Shown: positions 1 through 7,895 of the stretch, in pieces
Layout: every line of letters starts with the position of its first letter
How positions within the stretch are numbered: the first letter of the stretch is position 1
Source: an uncultured Clostridia bacterium
GTDB taxonomy: Bacteria; Bacillota; Clostridia; Oscillospirales; Oscillospiraceae
Reading direction: 5' to 3'
DNA: 64,000 nt
Assembly (NCBI GenBank): GCA_947307255.1
Contig: CAMZIO010000006.1
Coordinates: 1-64,000, forward strand
Notes under the pieces: model-generated
The model's input: the letters and a program-made list of their open reading frames with translations, nothing else
What the model was told of the DNA's origin: nothing
Database searches by the model: none
Position numbers and translations under genes: made by a program

Positions 1-26
1 TAATAGCCCCTTCTAGGGGCTGGTCA

Positions 27-62
27 AACCACCAGTTTACTGGTGGTTATGATTTTTCTTTT
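27..62 (+). terminator. Rho-independent terminator of a gene left of the window
   Basis: A perfect 10-bp stem (27-36 with 39-48, loop TT) is followed by a T-rich stretch on the plus strand. A smaller hairpin (5-10 with 16-21) lies just before it. The T run suits a plus-strand transcript entering from the left, though the permease gene converging from the right could also stop here. Confidence 0.65.
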
Positions 63-64
63 GG

Positions 65-838
65 TCATCGTGTGAACAGCTCATAGAGGAGCTTGGCAAA
101 CAGCAGAAACAGCACCACGAACATCATGCCGCGGATCTTTTTGCTGCCGCCGCGGATGGCGTAGCGCGCACCGAGGTAGTTGCCGAGGATGCTGCAGCAC
201 AGCGCGGGGAGCGCCAGACGCCACAGCACCTGCCCGTGCAGCGCCCAGACCACCGCCGCGGCGACGTTGGAGCCGAGGTTGCCCACCTTGGAGCAGCCGG
301 ACGCCGTGGTCAGGTCCATGAAAAGAAAGGCGGTGAAGCACATGATCATAAACGTGCCCGTGCCGGGACCGATCAGTCCGTCGTAGCAGCCGATCAGAAG
401 GCCGATGAGCGCGGAAGCAACGATCTCGCGTCGGCGGGAGACCGCGCGCTGCGGCGTCTCCTCTCCGCCGAAATCCTTTTTGAGAACCAAAAATACCGCC
501 ACGCAGGGCAGCGCGACCAGCATCAGCGCTTTCAGCGTCGCCTCCGGGATCGTGGAGGCAAGCTGCGTCCCCGCGGCGGAGCCGACCAGCGCGGAAATGC
601 CGGCGATCAGCGCGGGCAGAAGCACGATTTTGCCGCTTTTGAAATATTTGAGCGTGGCGATCAGCGTACCCGTGCCGTTGACAACCTTGTTCGTTCCGGC
701 GGCAAGGTGCGCGGGGATACCCGCCATCAGGTATGCCGGCAGCGAAATGATCCCGCCGCCGCCGGCGACTGAATCCACGAAGCCCGCCAAAAATACCAGC
801 GGGCAGACGATTAAGCAGGTTTTGAGAAATTCACTCAT
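65..838 (-). CDS. TauE/SafE family sulfite exporter / permease
   Basis: An integral membrane protein of 257 residues in the TauE/SafE (DUF81) family, whose members are thought to move sulfite, sulfoacetate or related small anions across the cytoplasmic membrane. The sequence has two similar halves of hydrophobic helices. The N-terminal segment VDSVAGGGGI and its later counterpart YDGLIGPGTGTF are the paired glycine-rich signatures of the family. I chose the ATG at 838 because GGAGG lies just upstream of it; the reading frame stays open further upstream but without a ribosome site. A minus-strand TATAAT (869-874) may be its -10 element. No neighbour reveals the substrate. Confidence 0.85.
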   Translation of the reverse strand: MSEFLKTCLIVCPLVFLAGFVDSVAGGGGIISLPAYLMAGIPAHLAAGTNKVVNGTGTLIATLKYFKSGKIVLLPALIAGISALVGSAAGTQLASTIPEATLKALMLVALPCVAVFLVLKKDFGGEETPQRAVSRRREIVASALIGLLIGCYDGLIGPGTGTFMIMCFTAFLFMDLTTASGCSKVGNLGSNVAAAVVWALHGQVLWRLALPALCCSILGNYLGARYAIRGGSKKIRGMMFVVLFLLFAKLLYELFTR

Positions 839-954
839 GCCCTCGCCTCCGTTTGCTGAATTGAGAAAATTATAGCATGGCGGGAAAAGTTTTGCTACTC
901 TTTTTGACAAAAATGTGATAGGATGCTGCTAACAAAACGGGGGAGGAAGGGCAG

Positions 955-1818
955 ATGGAACGGAACGAACAAAAAGCGATCGAGGCGCTGCTCGCGCGCC
1001 ACGGATTTCACTTTTCCAAATCGCTGGGACAGAACTTTCTGATCAAGCGCGAGGTGCCGCACATGATCGCCTCGGCGAGCGGCGCGCAGGAAACGGACGG
1101 CGTGCTGGAGATCGGACCGGGAATCGGCGCGCTTTCCAGCGAGCTGTGCCGCCGCGCGGGCAAGGTCGTGGCGGTGGAACTGGATCAGACGCTGCTGCCG
1201 ATTTTAAAGGAAACAATGGCAAATTTCGACAATTTCGAGGTCGTGCCGGGGGACGTCCTCAAGCTGGACGTTCCCGCGCTCGTGCGGGAGAAATTGGCGG
1301 GGTATACGCCCATCGTCTGCGCCAATCTGCCTTATAATATCACGACGCCCGTGCTTACCGCCCTGATTCGTGCGCAGTGCTTCCGCAGTATCACCGTGCT
1401 CGTGCAGCTGGAGGTGGCGCAGCGCCTGTGCGCGAAGCCAGGCACGGCGGCTTACGGCGCGTTTTCCGTCTTTATGCAGTACTATACCGAGCCGTCGCTG
1501 CGCTTTGAGGTTGCGCGCGAGCATTTCATTCCCACGCCGAAGGTTACCTCCGCCGTGCTGCGCGCCGAGGTGCGCGCTGTTCCCCCGGTCGCCGTGGAGG
1601 ACGAGGCGTTCTTCTTTCGCACGGTCAACGCCGCGTTTGCCCTGCGGCGCAAGACGCTGGTCAACAGCCTGATGACCGCCTTCGGCGCGCAGTTGTCCAA
1701 GGAGGAACTGACGCAGGCGGTAACCGGCTGCGGATTAGACGCCAACATCCGCGGCGAACGGCTGGGCCTGGAAGAGTTTGCCGCGCTCGCGGCGGCGCTC
1801 AAGCGGCGTCTTGGCTGA
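955..1818 (+). CDS. rsmA: 16S rRNA dimethyladenosine transferase RsmA (KsgA)
   Basis: A 287-residue enzyme that dimethylates the two adjacent adenines in the helix 45 loop of 16S rRNA, using S-adenosylmethionine, late in small-subunit assembly. Visible motifs are the SAM-binding EIGPGIGALS, the acidic VELD that follows it, and the adenine-methylation signature NLPYNITTPVL. The N-terminal LGQNFL stretch is typical of KsgA, and the length is normal for the family. The ATG at 955 follows GGGAGGAAGGG. The gene is divergent from the permease. In many Firmicutes rsmA sits beside rnmV, which is not present here. Confidence 0.95.
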   Translation: MERNEQKAIEALLARHGFHFSKSLGQNFLIKREVPHMIASASGAQETDGVLEIGPGIGALSSELCRRAGKVVAVELDQTLLPILKETMANFDNFEVVPGDVLKLDVPALVREKLAGYTPIVCANLPYNITTPVLTALIRAQCFRSITVLVQLEVAQRLCAKPGTAAYGAFSVFMQYYTEPSLRFEVAREHFIPTPKVTSAVLRAEVRAVPPVAVEDEAFFFRTVNAAFALRRKTLVNSLMTAFGAQLSKEELTQAVTGCGLDANIRGERLGLEEFAALAAALKRRLG

Positions 1819-1856
1819 TCGGGCGCAAAAATGTTGAAAAAAAGCAAAAATAGTGG

Positions 1857-1885
1857 TTGTTATCTGCGCGCCGCTTTGCTAAAAT
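1857..1885 (+). promoter_or_regulatory. Sigma-A promoter of pckG
   Basis: TTGTTA (1857-1862), a 17-base spacer and TAAAAT (1880-1885). Transcription would begin near 1892 and give a leader of about 130 bases before the pckG start. Confidence 0.65.
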
Positions 1886-1891
1886 ATGGGC

Positions 1892-2024
1892 GGAATAGGC
1901 AGAAGTAACGAACATTTTCCTATGAAAGGTTAGCTCCCTGCCGGGAAACCGGTACAGCACACCATGAATCGCACGGAGCAGGATTCTGCCGCTGCCACCG
2001 GCGAGAAAAACTTAGGAGGCATTT
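1892..2024 (+). other. Possibly structured 5' leader of pckG
   Basis: About 130 transcribed but probably untranslated bases. CCGGT near 1950 can pair with ACCGG near 1998, enclosing a smaller GAATC/GATTC hairpin. GGAGG directly precedes the ATG. I compared it by eye with cobalamin, SAM, glycine and c-di-AMP riboswitch consensus sequences and found no convincing match. This may be a plain leader. Confidence 0.25.
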
Positions 2025-3806
2025 ATGAATCTCACCAAAAACAAGTCGGTTATCTCGTGGATCGACGAGATGACCAAGCTGACCAAGCCCGATCAGGTCG
2101 TCTGGATCACGGGCGAGGAGGAACAGATTGCGCAGCTGCGCGAACAGGCCGTCGCTGAGGGGACGCTCATCCGGCTCAACCAGGAAAAGCTACCCGGTTG
2201 CTATCTGCACCGCACCGACCCCGACGACGTCGCCCGCGTGGAGGACCGCACCTTCATCTGCTGCAAGAATGAATCCGACGCCGGTCCCACCAACCACTGG
2301 ATGGACCCCAAGCTGATGTACAGCAAGATGTACGCCATGGCGGACGGCGCTTACAAGGGCCGCACCATGTACGTTATTCCGTATTCGATGTCGATCGTCG
2401 GCTCCCCCTTTGCCAAGTACGGCTTTGAACTGACGGATTCGATTTACGTCGTTTTGAATATGCATATTATGACCCGCGTCGGCAAGAGCGTATGCGATGC
2501 GCTCGGCGACGACACCGGGTTTATCAAGGGCCTGCATTGCCAGTGCAATCTCGACCCGAAGGAGAAATATATCGTCCACTTCCCGGAGGATAACACCATT
2601 ATCTCCATGAACTCCAACTACGGCGGCAACGTGCTCCAGGGCAAAAAGTGCTTCGCCCTGCGTATCGCGTCCAATCTGGGCCGCCAGGAGGGCTGGATGG
2701 CGGAGCATATGCTGATCCTCGGCATCGAGAATCCGCGCGGCAAGGTCCGTTACGTTACCGCCGCGTTTCCCTCCGCCTGCGGCAAGACCAACCTTGCCAT
2801 GCTCATCCCGCCGGAGGGAATCTTAAAAGAGGGCTGGAAGGTCTGGTGTGTAGGCGACGATATTGCCTGGCTGCGCATCGGGCAGGACGGCAGACTGTGG
2901 GCGGTCAACCCGGAGAACGGCTTTTTCGGCGTTGCGCCCGGCACGTCCATGAAGTCCAACCCCAACGCGATGATTTCCACGCGCAAGGATACCATTTTTA
3001 CCAACGTTGCGCTGGACACCAGCGACAATACCGTTTGGTGGGAGGGCATGAACAAGACCCCGCCCGCGCACGCCATCGACTGGCGCGGCCGCGAGTGGAC
3101 GCCCAGCTCCCCCGAAAAGGCGGCGCATCCCAACAGCCGCTTTACCGCGCCGGCGCGCAACTGCCCGTGCCTGAGCCCTGAATTCGACAACCCGCAGGGC
3201 GTGCCCATCTCCGCAATTATCTTCGGCGGCCGCCGCGCCAAGACCGCGCCGCTGGTCTATCAGTCCTTTAACTGGAACCACGGCGTGTTTATGGGCTCGA
3301 TCATGGCATCCGAGACGACTGCCGCCGCCACCGGCGCCGTCGGCGTCGTGCGCCGCGATCCCATGGCGATGCTGCCGTTCTGCGGCTACCATATGGCCGA
3401 CTACTGGCAGCACTGGCTGGATATGGGCCGCAAGATCCCGCACCCGCCCAAGATCTTCAACGTCAACTGGTTCCGCACGGATGACGACGGCAACTTTGCC
3501 TGGCCCGGTTTTGGGGACAATATGCGCGTGTTGGAGTGGATCATCGCCCGCGCCAGCGACGAGATCGGCGCCGAGGAAACGGCGCTTGGCTACGAGCCGT
3601 ATACGCGCGATATCAACGCGAAGGGCCTGGACGTTACCACCTCCGTCATGCGCGACCTGCTCAGCGTGGACCGCAACCTCTGGCTGGAGGAGTGCAAGGG
3701 CGCGCGTGAGTATTATAAGAAGATCGGTGAGCGCGTACCGGTTGAGCTTTGGGAGGAGCTGGAGGCGCTGGAGAGCCGCATCAACCGCGGATACCACATC
3801 CGCTGA
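2025..3806 (+). CDS. pckG: Phosphoenolpyruvate carboxykinase (GTP)
   Basis: GTP-type PEP carboxykinase, 593 residues, which interconverts oxaloacetate plus GTP with PEP, CO2 and GDP in the cytosol. The nucleotide-binding P-loop with the reactive cysteine typical of the GTP family reads FPSACGKTN. The N-terminal CKNESDAGPTNHWMDP stretch and the later FNWNHGVFMG and NWFRTDDDG stretches are also characteristic of the GTP family and unlike the ATP-type enzymes of most Clostridia. In an anaerobe it may run towards oxaloacetate and save a nucleotide triphosphate (inference). AGGAGG precedes the start. The gene is monocistronic, with its own promoter and a strong terminator. Confidence 0.95.
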   Translation: MNLTKNKSVISWIDEMTKLTKPDQVVWITGEEEQIAQLREQAVAEGTLIRLNQEKLPGCYLHRTDPDDVARVEDRTFICCKNESDAGPTNHWMDPKLMYSKMYAMADGAYKGRTMYVIPYSMSIVGSPFAKYGFELTDSIYVVLNMHIMTRVGKSVCDALGDDTGFIKGLHCQCNLDPKEKYIVHFPEDNTIISMNSNYGGNVLQGKKCFALRIASNLGRQEGWMAEHMLILGIENPRGKVRYVTAAFPSACGKTNLAMLIPPEGILKEGWKVWCVGDDIAWLRIGQDGRLWAVNPENGFFGVAPGTSMKSNPNAMISTRKDTIFTNVALDTSDNTVWWEGMNKTPPAHAIDWRGREWTPSSPEKAAHPNSRFTAPARNCPCLSPEFDNPQGVPISAIIFGGRRAKTAPLVYQSFNWNHGVFMGSIMASETTAAATGAVGVVRRDPMAMLPFCGYHMADYWQHWLDMGRKIPHPPKIFNVNWFRTDDDGNFAWPGFGDNMRVLEWIIARASDEIGAEETALGYEPYTRDINAKGLDVTTSVMRDLLSVDRNLWLEECKGAREYYKKIGERVPVELWEELEALESRINRGYHIR

Positions 3807-3825
3807 GAGCATCGTTCGACCTGTT

Positions 3826-3861
3826 AAAAAGCATCCCTGCCCGTGCAGGGATGCTTTTTGT
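3826..3861 (+). terminator. Terminator of pckG
   Basis: A perfect 15-bp stem (3826-3840 with 3845-3859, loop CCGT) ends in a T run, 20 bases after the pckG stop. Confidence 0.9.
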
Positions 3862-3884
3862 CCTCCGGTGCAAGAAAAAGGAGT

Positions 3885-4400
3885 GTTTCGCCCTCCGGGG
3901 CGAGTGACTTTTCCGCACCGCCGGAAAAGTCACCAAAAGGGCGACCCGGGGCCCTTCGCCCCGGGACCCCCGCCAGGGGACATGCTCATATGCGCTTTCG
4001 TGCCCGGTTCTGGAATCGGTAAAAGGGCATGCAAGGGCGAATCGGTCCAGCCGCAGAGTTCGCTGCCGCTAAAAAGTGCTTGAAGTCGTGCCCAGCACAG
4101 ACTTGCCAAAGACACCTCTGAACAAAATTGCTAAGAAGTTTCTCTGCCAAGTTAGTGCATCAACTTCATCAAGGAAAGCACGAGCGACAGCGGTACGAGA
4201 AGCACACCGGTCGTCTACGGCAAAACTCAATATTTTTTCCACCTAATACCGGAATTACTTCGCATGTCGCAAAGGGAGTCTTGAACCGTAGGTTCAAGCG
4301 GCGTTTTGCCTACTTTGCCGCCGGGGGCAAAGTAGGTCGGCCCAGAGGCCGAAATTCCTCTCCGCGCCGGGGCGCGAAATTCTTTTCCCCCAGAAGACCG
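3885..4400 (+). repeat. Interspersed structured repeat, copy A
   Basis: The long gene-free stretch between pckG and rsmD is mostly this element. It matches, in inverted orientation, the stretch at 37645-38130. A core (about 4055-4235) is alignable almost base by base, including AGCGACAGCGGTACGAGAAG at 4184-4203. Around the core are hairpins at 3904-3933, 3945-3965, 4280-4298, 4309-4336 and 4337-4352. Copy B has hairpins at the same places but with different paired sequences. No open frame in it looks like a real protein. Copy A carries extra GC-rich small hairpins at its right end (4363-4376 and onward). Confidence 0.8.
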
Positions 4401-4478
4401 AAATCTCCTTCTTCTGCGCCGCGGCGCGCAAAACGCTCTTTTGCCTTTGCCCTTTGCGCGGAAAGAGCAAACTTCCTA

Positions 4479-4507
4479 TTGAAAAATTCCCGGCTTTCCC
4501 GTACTAT
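4479..4507 (+). promoter_or_regulatory. Sigma-A promoter of rsmD-coaD operon
   Basis: TTGAAA (4479-4484), a 17-base spacer and TACTAT (4502-4507), ending 33 bases before the rsmD start. Confidence 0.7.
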
Positions 4508-4540
4508 AAAGAAAAACGAATGCGCGGAGGAAACGGATCC

Positions 4541-5098
4541 ATGAGAGTCATCACGGGCACGGCGCGCGGACGCCGGTTGCATGAGCTGAAGGGGTATGAA
4601 ACCCGCCCCACGACCGATAAGGTCAAGGAGGGTATCTTCAGCGCCATCCAGTTTGACGTGGAGGGCAGCCGCGTGCTGGACCTGTTTGCGGGGACGGGAC
4701 AGATGGGAATCGAGGCGCTCTCGCGCGGGGCGGCGTCGGCGGTGTTTGTGGACAGGCGTGCCGATGCTGTGAAGCTGGTGCGGGACAATCTTGCCCTGTG
4801 CCAGTTGTCTGATCGCGCGCAGGTCTTCTGCGCCGACGCGATGGCGCATCTGGCCGCTACGCGCGGGAAGTTCGATCTGATTTTCCTTGATCCGCCGTAT
4901 GAAACGGACCTGCTGGAGCGCGCCGTTGCCCACATCGCAAGGTTTGACATTCTGGCGGGACATGGTATAATCGTGGCAGAAAGTCCGGTGGAAAAGCAGC
5001 TTCCGGCGCTCAGCGCACCGTATGGCGTCTACCGGGAGTATCGCTATGGCAAAATCAAGGTTACGATCTATCACCGCAGCGGGGAGGAAGAAGCATGA
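4541..5098 (+). CDS. rsmD: 16S rRNA (guanine966-N2)-methyltransferase RsmD
   Basis: A 185-residue SAM-dependent methyltransferase that modifies G966 of 16S rRNA. It begins MRVITGTARGR, which is typical of RsmD. The SAM-binding loop is LDLFAGTGQMGIEALSRGA and the catalytic motif is DPPY within LIFLDPPYE. The ATG at 4541 follows GGAGG with normal spacing. An upstream in-frame ATG at 4520 would place the ribosome site inside the gene. It overlaps coaD by an ATGA, so the two are probably translationally coupled, the usual arrangement in Firmicutes. Confidence 0.95.
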   Translation: MRVITGTARGRRLHELKGYETRPTTDKVKEGIFSAIQFDVEGSRVLDLFAGTGQMGIEALSRGAASAVFVDRRADAVKLVRDNLALCQLSDRAQVFCADAMAHLAATRGKFDLIFLDPPYETDLLERAVAHIARFDILAGHGIIVAESPVEKQLPALSAPYGVYREYRYGKIKVTIYHRSGEEEA

Positions 5099-5574
5099 AG
5101 ATTGCCGTTTTTCCCGGCAGCTTTGACCCGGTTACGCTGGGGCATCTCGATCTGATCCGGCGCGCCGCCGGCATTTTTGAGCGTGTGTACGTCTGCTGCG
5201 TGCCCAACGGTGCCAAGCACGGAATGTTCACCCCGGAGCAGCGGTTGGAAATGCTGCGCCTGTCCGTGGCAGAGCTTGAAAACGTGCAGGCAGAGGCGTG
5301 GCCCGGACTGCTGACGGACTACGCGCGCGAGCGCGGTGCGCGCTTCCTGGTGCGCGGCGTGCGCAACGGCACGGATTTTGACGGGGAATACAGCCTTGCC
5401 CAGATCTATCACGGCTTGGACGAGACGTTGGATACGGTGCTGCTGCCCGCAGACCCGAAGTACCTGCATTTCAGCTCCACCATGGTGCGCGAGATGATCA
5501 AGTATCACAGAGCGCTGGAGGAATACATGCCTCCTGCCGCCGCGAAATACGTAAATCAACTGACGAAAGGATGA
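5095..5574 (+). CDS. coaD: Phosphopantetheine adenylyltransferase
   Basis: A 159-residue nucleotidyltransferase for the fourth step of coenzyme A synthesis: 4'-phosphopantetheine plus ATP gives dephospho-CoA and pyrophosphate. The N-terminus FPGSFDPVTLGHLDL carries the T/HxGH nucleotide-binding signature, followed by VRGVRNGTDFDGE and the C-terminal FSSTMVRE (the ISSTxVRE motif). Size is normal. It shares an ATGA with rsmD and is followed within ten bases by a coiled-coil gene, so the three form one operon. Confidence 0.96.
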   Translation: MKIAVFPGSFDPVTLGHLDLIRRAAGIFERVYVCCVPNGAKHGMFTPEQRLEMLRLSVAELENVQAEAWPGLLTDYARERGARFLVRGVRNGTDFDGEYSLAQIYHGLDETLDTVLLPADPKYLHFSSTMVREMIKYHRALEEYMPPAAAKYVNQLTKG

Positions 5575-5581
5575 GATATTG

Positions 5582-6106
5582 ATGGCTACGAATGATGTGC
5601 AGCGCCTGCTGGATACGCTCTACGAGCTGATCGACGGTGCAAAGAACGCCCCCTTGAGCAGCGACAAGTGCATGGTCAACCGCGACGAGGCGCTGGATAT
5701 ACTCGACGAGATCCGCGCCCAGCTTCCCGTAGAGCTTAAGCGCGCGCAGGAGCTGATCCGCGCCAAGGACGAGTACGTGGAGGCCGCCAAGCGCGACGTG
5801 GACCGCATGATGCAAAAGGCGGAGCTGGATGCCAAAAGCAAGGTCTCCGAGAGCGAGGTGCTTGCTGCGGCGCGCGAGAAGGGACACGACATCGTCCGCC
5901 GCGCAGAGGATCGCTCCCGCGAGATGTACCGCGTTGCCAACGAGTATACCGAGGACGCGCTGCGCCGCACGGAGGAGGCAATCCAGATGGCGCTCGATGA
6001 GATCAAGCAGTCCCGTGTGCGCTTTCGCGCGGTCTCAGCCGAGCAGATGCAAAAGCAGCGCGACGAGCTGAACCGTTCCGCTGAAAAAATGGACAAAGAT
6101 TCTTGA
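5582..6106 (+). CDS. Coiled-coil protein of unknown function downstream of coaD
   Basis: A 174-residue, highly charged protein with no signal peptide or membrane segment. From about residue 45 to the end it is almost entirely predicted coiled coil, rich in Glu, Arg and Ala, and resembles the ATPase-subunit-like or DivIVA-like proteins often annotated beside coaD in Clostridia. The function is not known to me. The ATG at 5582 was preferred over an in-frame TTG at 5579 because AAAGGA stands at proper distance. It is the last gene of the rsmD-coaD operon, followed by a strong terminator. Confidence 0.8.
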   Translation: MATNDVQRLLDTLYELIDGAKNAPLSSDKCMVNRDEALDILDEIRAQLPVELKRAQELIRAKDEYVEAAKRDVDRMMQKAELDAKSKVSESEVLAAAREKGHDIVRRAEDRSREMYRVANEYTEDALRRTEEAIQMALDEIKQSRVRFRAVSAEQMQKQRDELNRSAEKMDKDS

Positions 6107-6184
6107 AAAAATTTATTGAAAATAACGAAAATTTTGCTGGACAGGGAAGCACTTTTTTAAATAGCTATATTTAGTATGAAATAA

Positions 6185-6221
6185 AACAGGGCATCACAAT
6201 ATTTTGTGATGCCCTGTTTTC
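6185..6221 (+). terminator. Terminator of the rsmD-coaD operon
   Basis: A 13-bp perfect stem starting CAGGGCATCACAA at 6187, with a short TATT loop, followed by TTTT. Confidence 0.9.
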
Positions 6222-6324
6222 GTAAAAATGGAAATATGAAACAAATGTTTTATATTAGACGGAAAACAGACAAAAATGCGAAGAAAACGGGGCAAAAACG
6301 TGGAAAATACCAGAAAAATTTCTC

Positions 6325-6353
6325 TTGCAATTCCGGGAGGGATTGCGTATACT
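6325..6353 (+). promoter_or_regulatory. Promoter of the dcw (mraZ) operon
   Basis: TTGCAA (6325-6330), a 17-base spacer and TATACT (6348-6353). Transcription should start near 6360, directly at the MraZ boxes. The rest of the gap up to mraZ (6400-6518) is leader with no clear further signal. Confidence 0.8.
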
Positions 6354-6360
6354 CAAAGCA

Positions 6361-6397
6361 GGAGTGGGGGAAAGTGGTGTTAAGTGCCATAAAGTGG
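6361..6397 (+). promoter_or_regulatory. Four tandem MraZ-binding boxes, exactly 10 bp apart
   Basis: Units GGAGTGG (6361), AAAGTGG (6371), TAAGTGC (6381) and AAAGTGG (6391) are each separated by three bases. This matches the published MraZ box pattern of repeated AAAGTG(T/G) with three-base spacers. The boxes lie immediately downstream of the predicted start site, which suggests that bound MraZ would block the operon, an autoregulatory loop (inference). Confidence 0.8.
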
Positions 6398-6518
6398 TGC
6401 TGCTTCCCCGGCCCAGGACGGAGAGTGGAGCGCATCGGTCTCCCCGAAAAAAGAGGGGACCGAGGCTTTGCCCTCTCTTTGTCAGCTTCTGATTCCCGCA
6501 AAGAAAGGGGTGAAAGCC

Positions 6519-6935
6519 GTGACCGGGCAATATCAGCATACGATCGACGCCAAGGGGCGGCTGTTTATCCCTGCCAAGCTGCGCGAGGAATTGGGCGACA
6601 CCTTTTACGTAACGATGGGCATGGATTCCTGCCTTTCCGTTTATTCCGATGCAAGCTGGGCGCGCTTTACTGAAAAGTTTGAGAGCCTGCCCTATACCAA
6701 GACCAAGGCCATGCGCCCGCTGTTTGCCAACGCAGCCAAGTGCGAGCCGGACGCCCAGGGACGTATTTTGCTGCCGCAGAAGCTGCGCGCTTACGCAAAG
6801 CTGGAAAAGGACGTGGTGGTCATCGGCGTTTCCAACCGCGCCGAGATCTGGAATGCGGACGCCTGGGCGGCGCTGGAGGCCGAGGAACTCAACCCGGAGA
6901 ACCTGGCCGCCGTGATGGAAGAGCTGGGGTTCTGA
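6519..6935 (+). CDS. mraZ: Transcriptional regulator MraZ
   Basis: A 138-residue protein with two AbrB-like repeats, each carrying the DxKGR signature: HTIDAKGRLFIPAKLR near the start and CEPDAQGRILLPQKLR in the middle. MraZ forms ring-shaped oligomers that bind tandem repeats in its own promoter and control the dcw operon. I chose the GTG at 6519 because AAAGGGG precedes it at proper distance and it places the first repeat about seven residues from the N-terminus, as in relatives. The cognate boxes are visible at 6361-6397. rsmH begins one base after the stop codon. Confidence 0.93.
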   Translation: MTGQYQHTIDAKGRLFIPAKLREELGDTFYVTMGMDSCLSVYSDASWARFTEKFESLPYTKTKAMRPLFANAAKCEPDAQGRILLPQKLRAYAKLEKDVVVIGVSNRAEIWNADAWAALEAEELNPENLAAVMEELGF

Positions 6936-6936
6936 G

Positions 6937-7878
6937 ATGCCGGAGCTATCTTACGGTCATAACCCGGTGCTGCTGCACGAGTGCATCGAAGCGCTCGCCA
7001 TCCGGCCGGACGGCATCTACGTGGACGGAACGCTGGGGCGCGCGGGACACTCGCTGGAGATCGTCCGCCGCCTGACGACGGGGCGATTGATCGCGCTGGA
7101 CCGCGACGAGAGCGCGTTGCACGCCGCGAGAGAACGCCTGGCCGACTATATGGATCGCGTGAGCCTGGTGCACAGCAACTTCAGCCGCTTGGACGAGGTG
7201 CTGCGCACGATGGGGATCGGCGGCGTGGATGGGATGCTGTTTGATCTGGGAGTTTCCTCCCCGCAGCTCGACGACGCGCAGCGCGGCTTTTCCTACAAGC
7301 AGGACGCGCCGCTGGATATGCGCATGGACACCGACGCCGCGCTGACCGCGCGGGATATCGTGAACACGGCCTCCTTTGAGGAGCTGAGAAGGATCCTTTT
7401 TGAATACGGTGAGGAGCGCTATGCCCCCGCTATTGCCAAAGCGATTTGCCGCGCGCGGGAGAGCGCGCCGATCGAAACCACACTGCAGTTGTCCGACGTC
7501 ATCCGCGCAGCCATGCCGAGCGCGGCGCTGCGCGAAAAGCAGCACCCGGCCAAGCGCAGCTTTCAGGCGATCCGCATTGCGGTCAACGACGAGCTGGGGG
7601 AGCTGGAGCCGATGCTCTCCGCGGCGGCGGAGCATCTTCGCCACGGCGGCCGGCTTGCGGTGATCACCTTCCACTCGCTGGAAGACCGCATCGTCAAGCG
7701 CAAGCTGCGCGAGCTGTCTACCGGCTGCACCTGCCCACCGGAGTTCCCCGTATGTGTGTGCGGGAAGAAACCGAAAATGGAGATCCTGACCCGAAAACCG
7801 ATCGTATCCAGTCAAAGCGAGCTGCAGGAAAATCCGCGCGCACGCAGCGCAAAGCTGCGCGTGGCGCGCAAGCTGTAA
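6937..7878 (+). CDS. rsmH: 16S rRNA (cytosine1402-N4)-methyltransferase RsmH
   Basis: A 313-residue SAM-dependent enzyme (formerly MraW) that methylates N4 of C1402 in 16S rRNA. Typical segments are the N-terminal HNPVLLHECIEAL, the SAM site VDGTLGRAGHS (canonical GTxGxGGHS, here with Arg-Ala instead of Gly-Gly), LFDLGVSSPQLD, the FQAIRIAVNDEL stretch and ITFHSLEDRIVK. The C-terminal CPPEFPVCVCG provides a cysteine cluster. It starts one base after mraZ, as in nearly all dcw operons. Confidence 0.96.
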   Translation: MPELSYGHNPVLLHECIEALAIRPDGIYVDGTLGRAGHSLEIVRRLTTGRLIALDRDESALHAARERLADYMDRVSLVHSNFSRLDEVLRTMGIGGVDGMLFDLGVSSPQLDDAQRGFSYKQDAPLDMRMDTDAALTARDIVNTASFEELRRILFEYGEERYAPAIAKAICRARESAPIETTLQLSDVIRAAMPSAALREKQHPAKRSFQAIRIAVNDELGELEPMLSAAAEHLRHGGRLAVITFHSLEDRIVKRKLRELSTGCTCPPEFPVCVCGKKPKMEILTRKPIVSSQSELQENPRARSAKLRVARKL

Positions 7879-7895
7879 CAAGAGGGAGAACGGAC

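Noticed and set aside
1930..2010. Possible cobalamin-type riboswitch before pckG, because of GGGAAACCGGT and GCTGCCAC
   Set aside because: The B12 box and the other conserved blocks are missing or in the wrong order, so only a generic leader is claimed.
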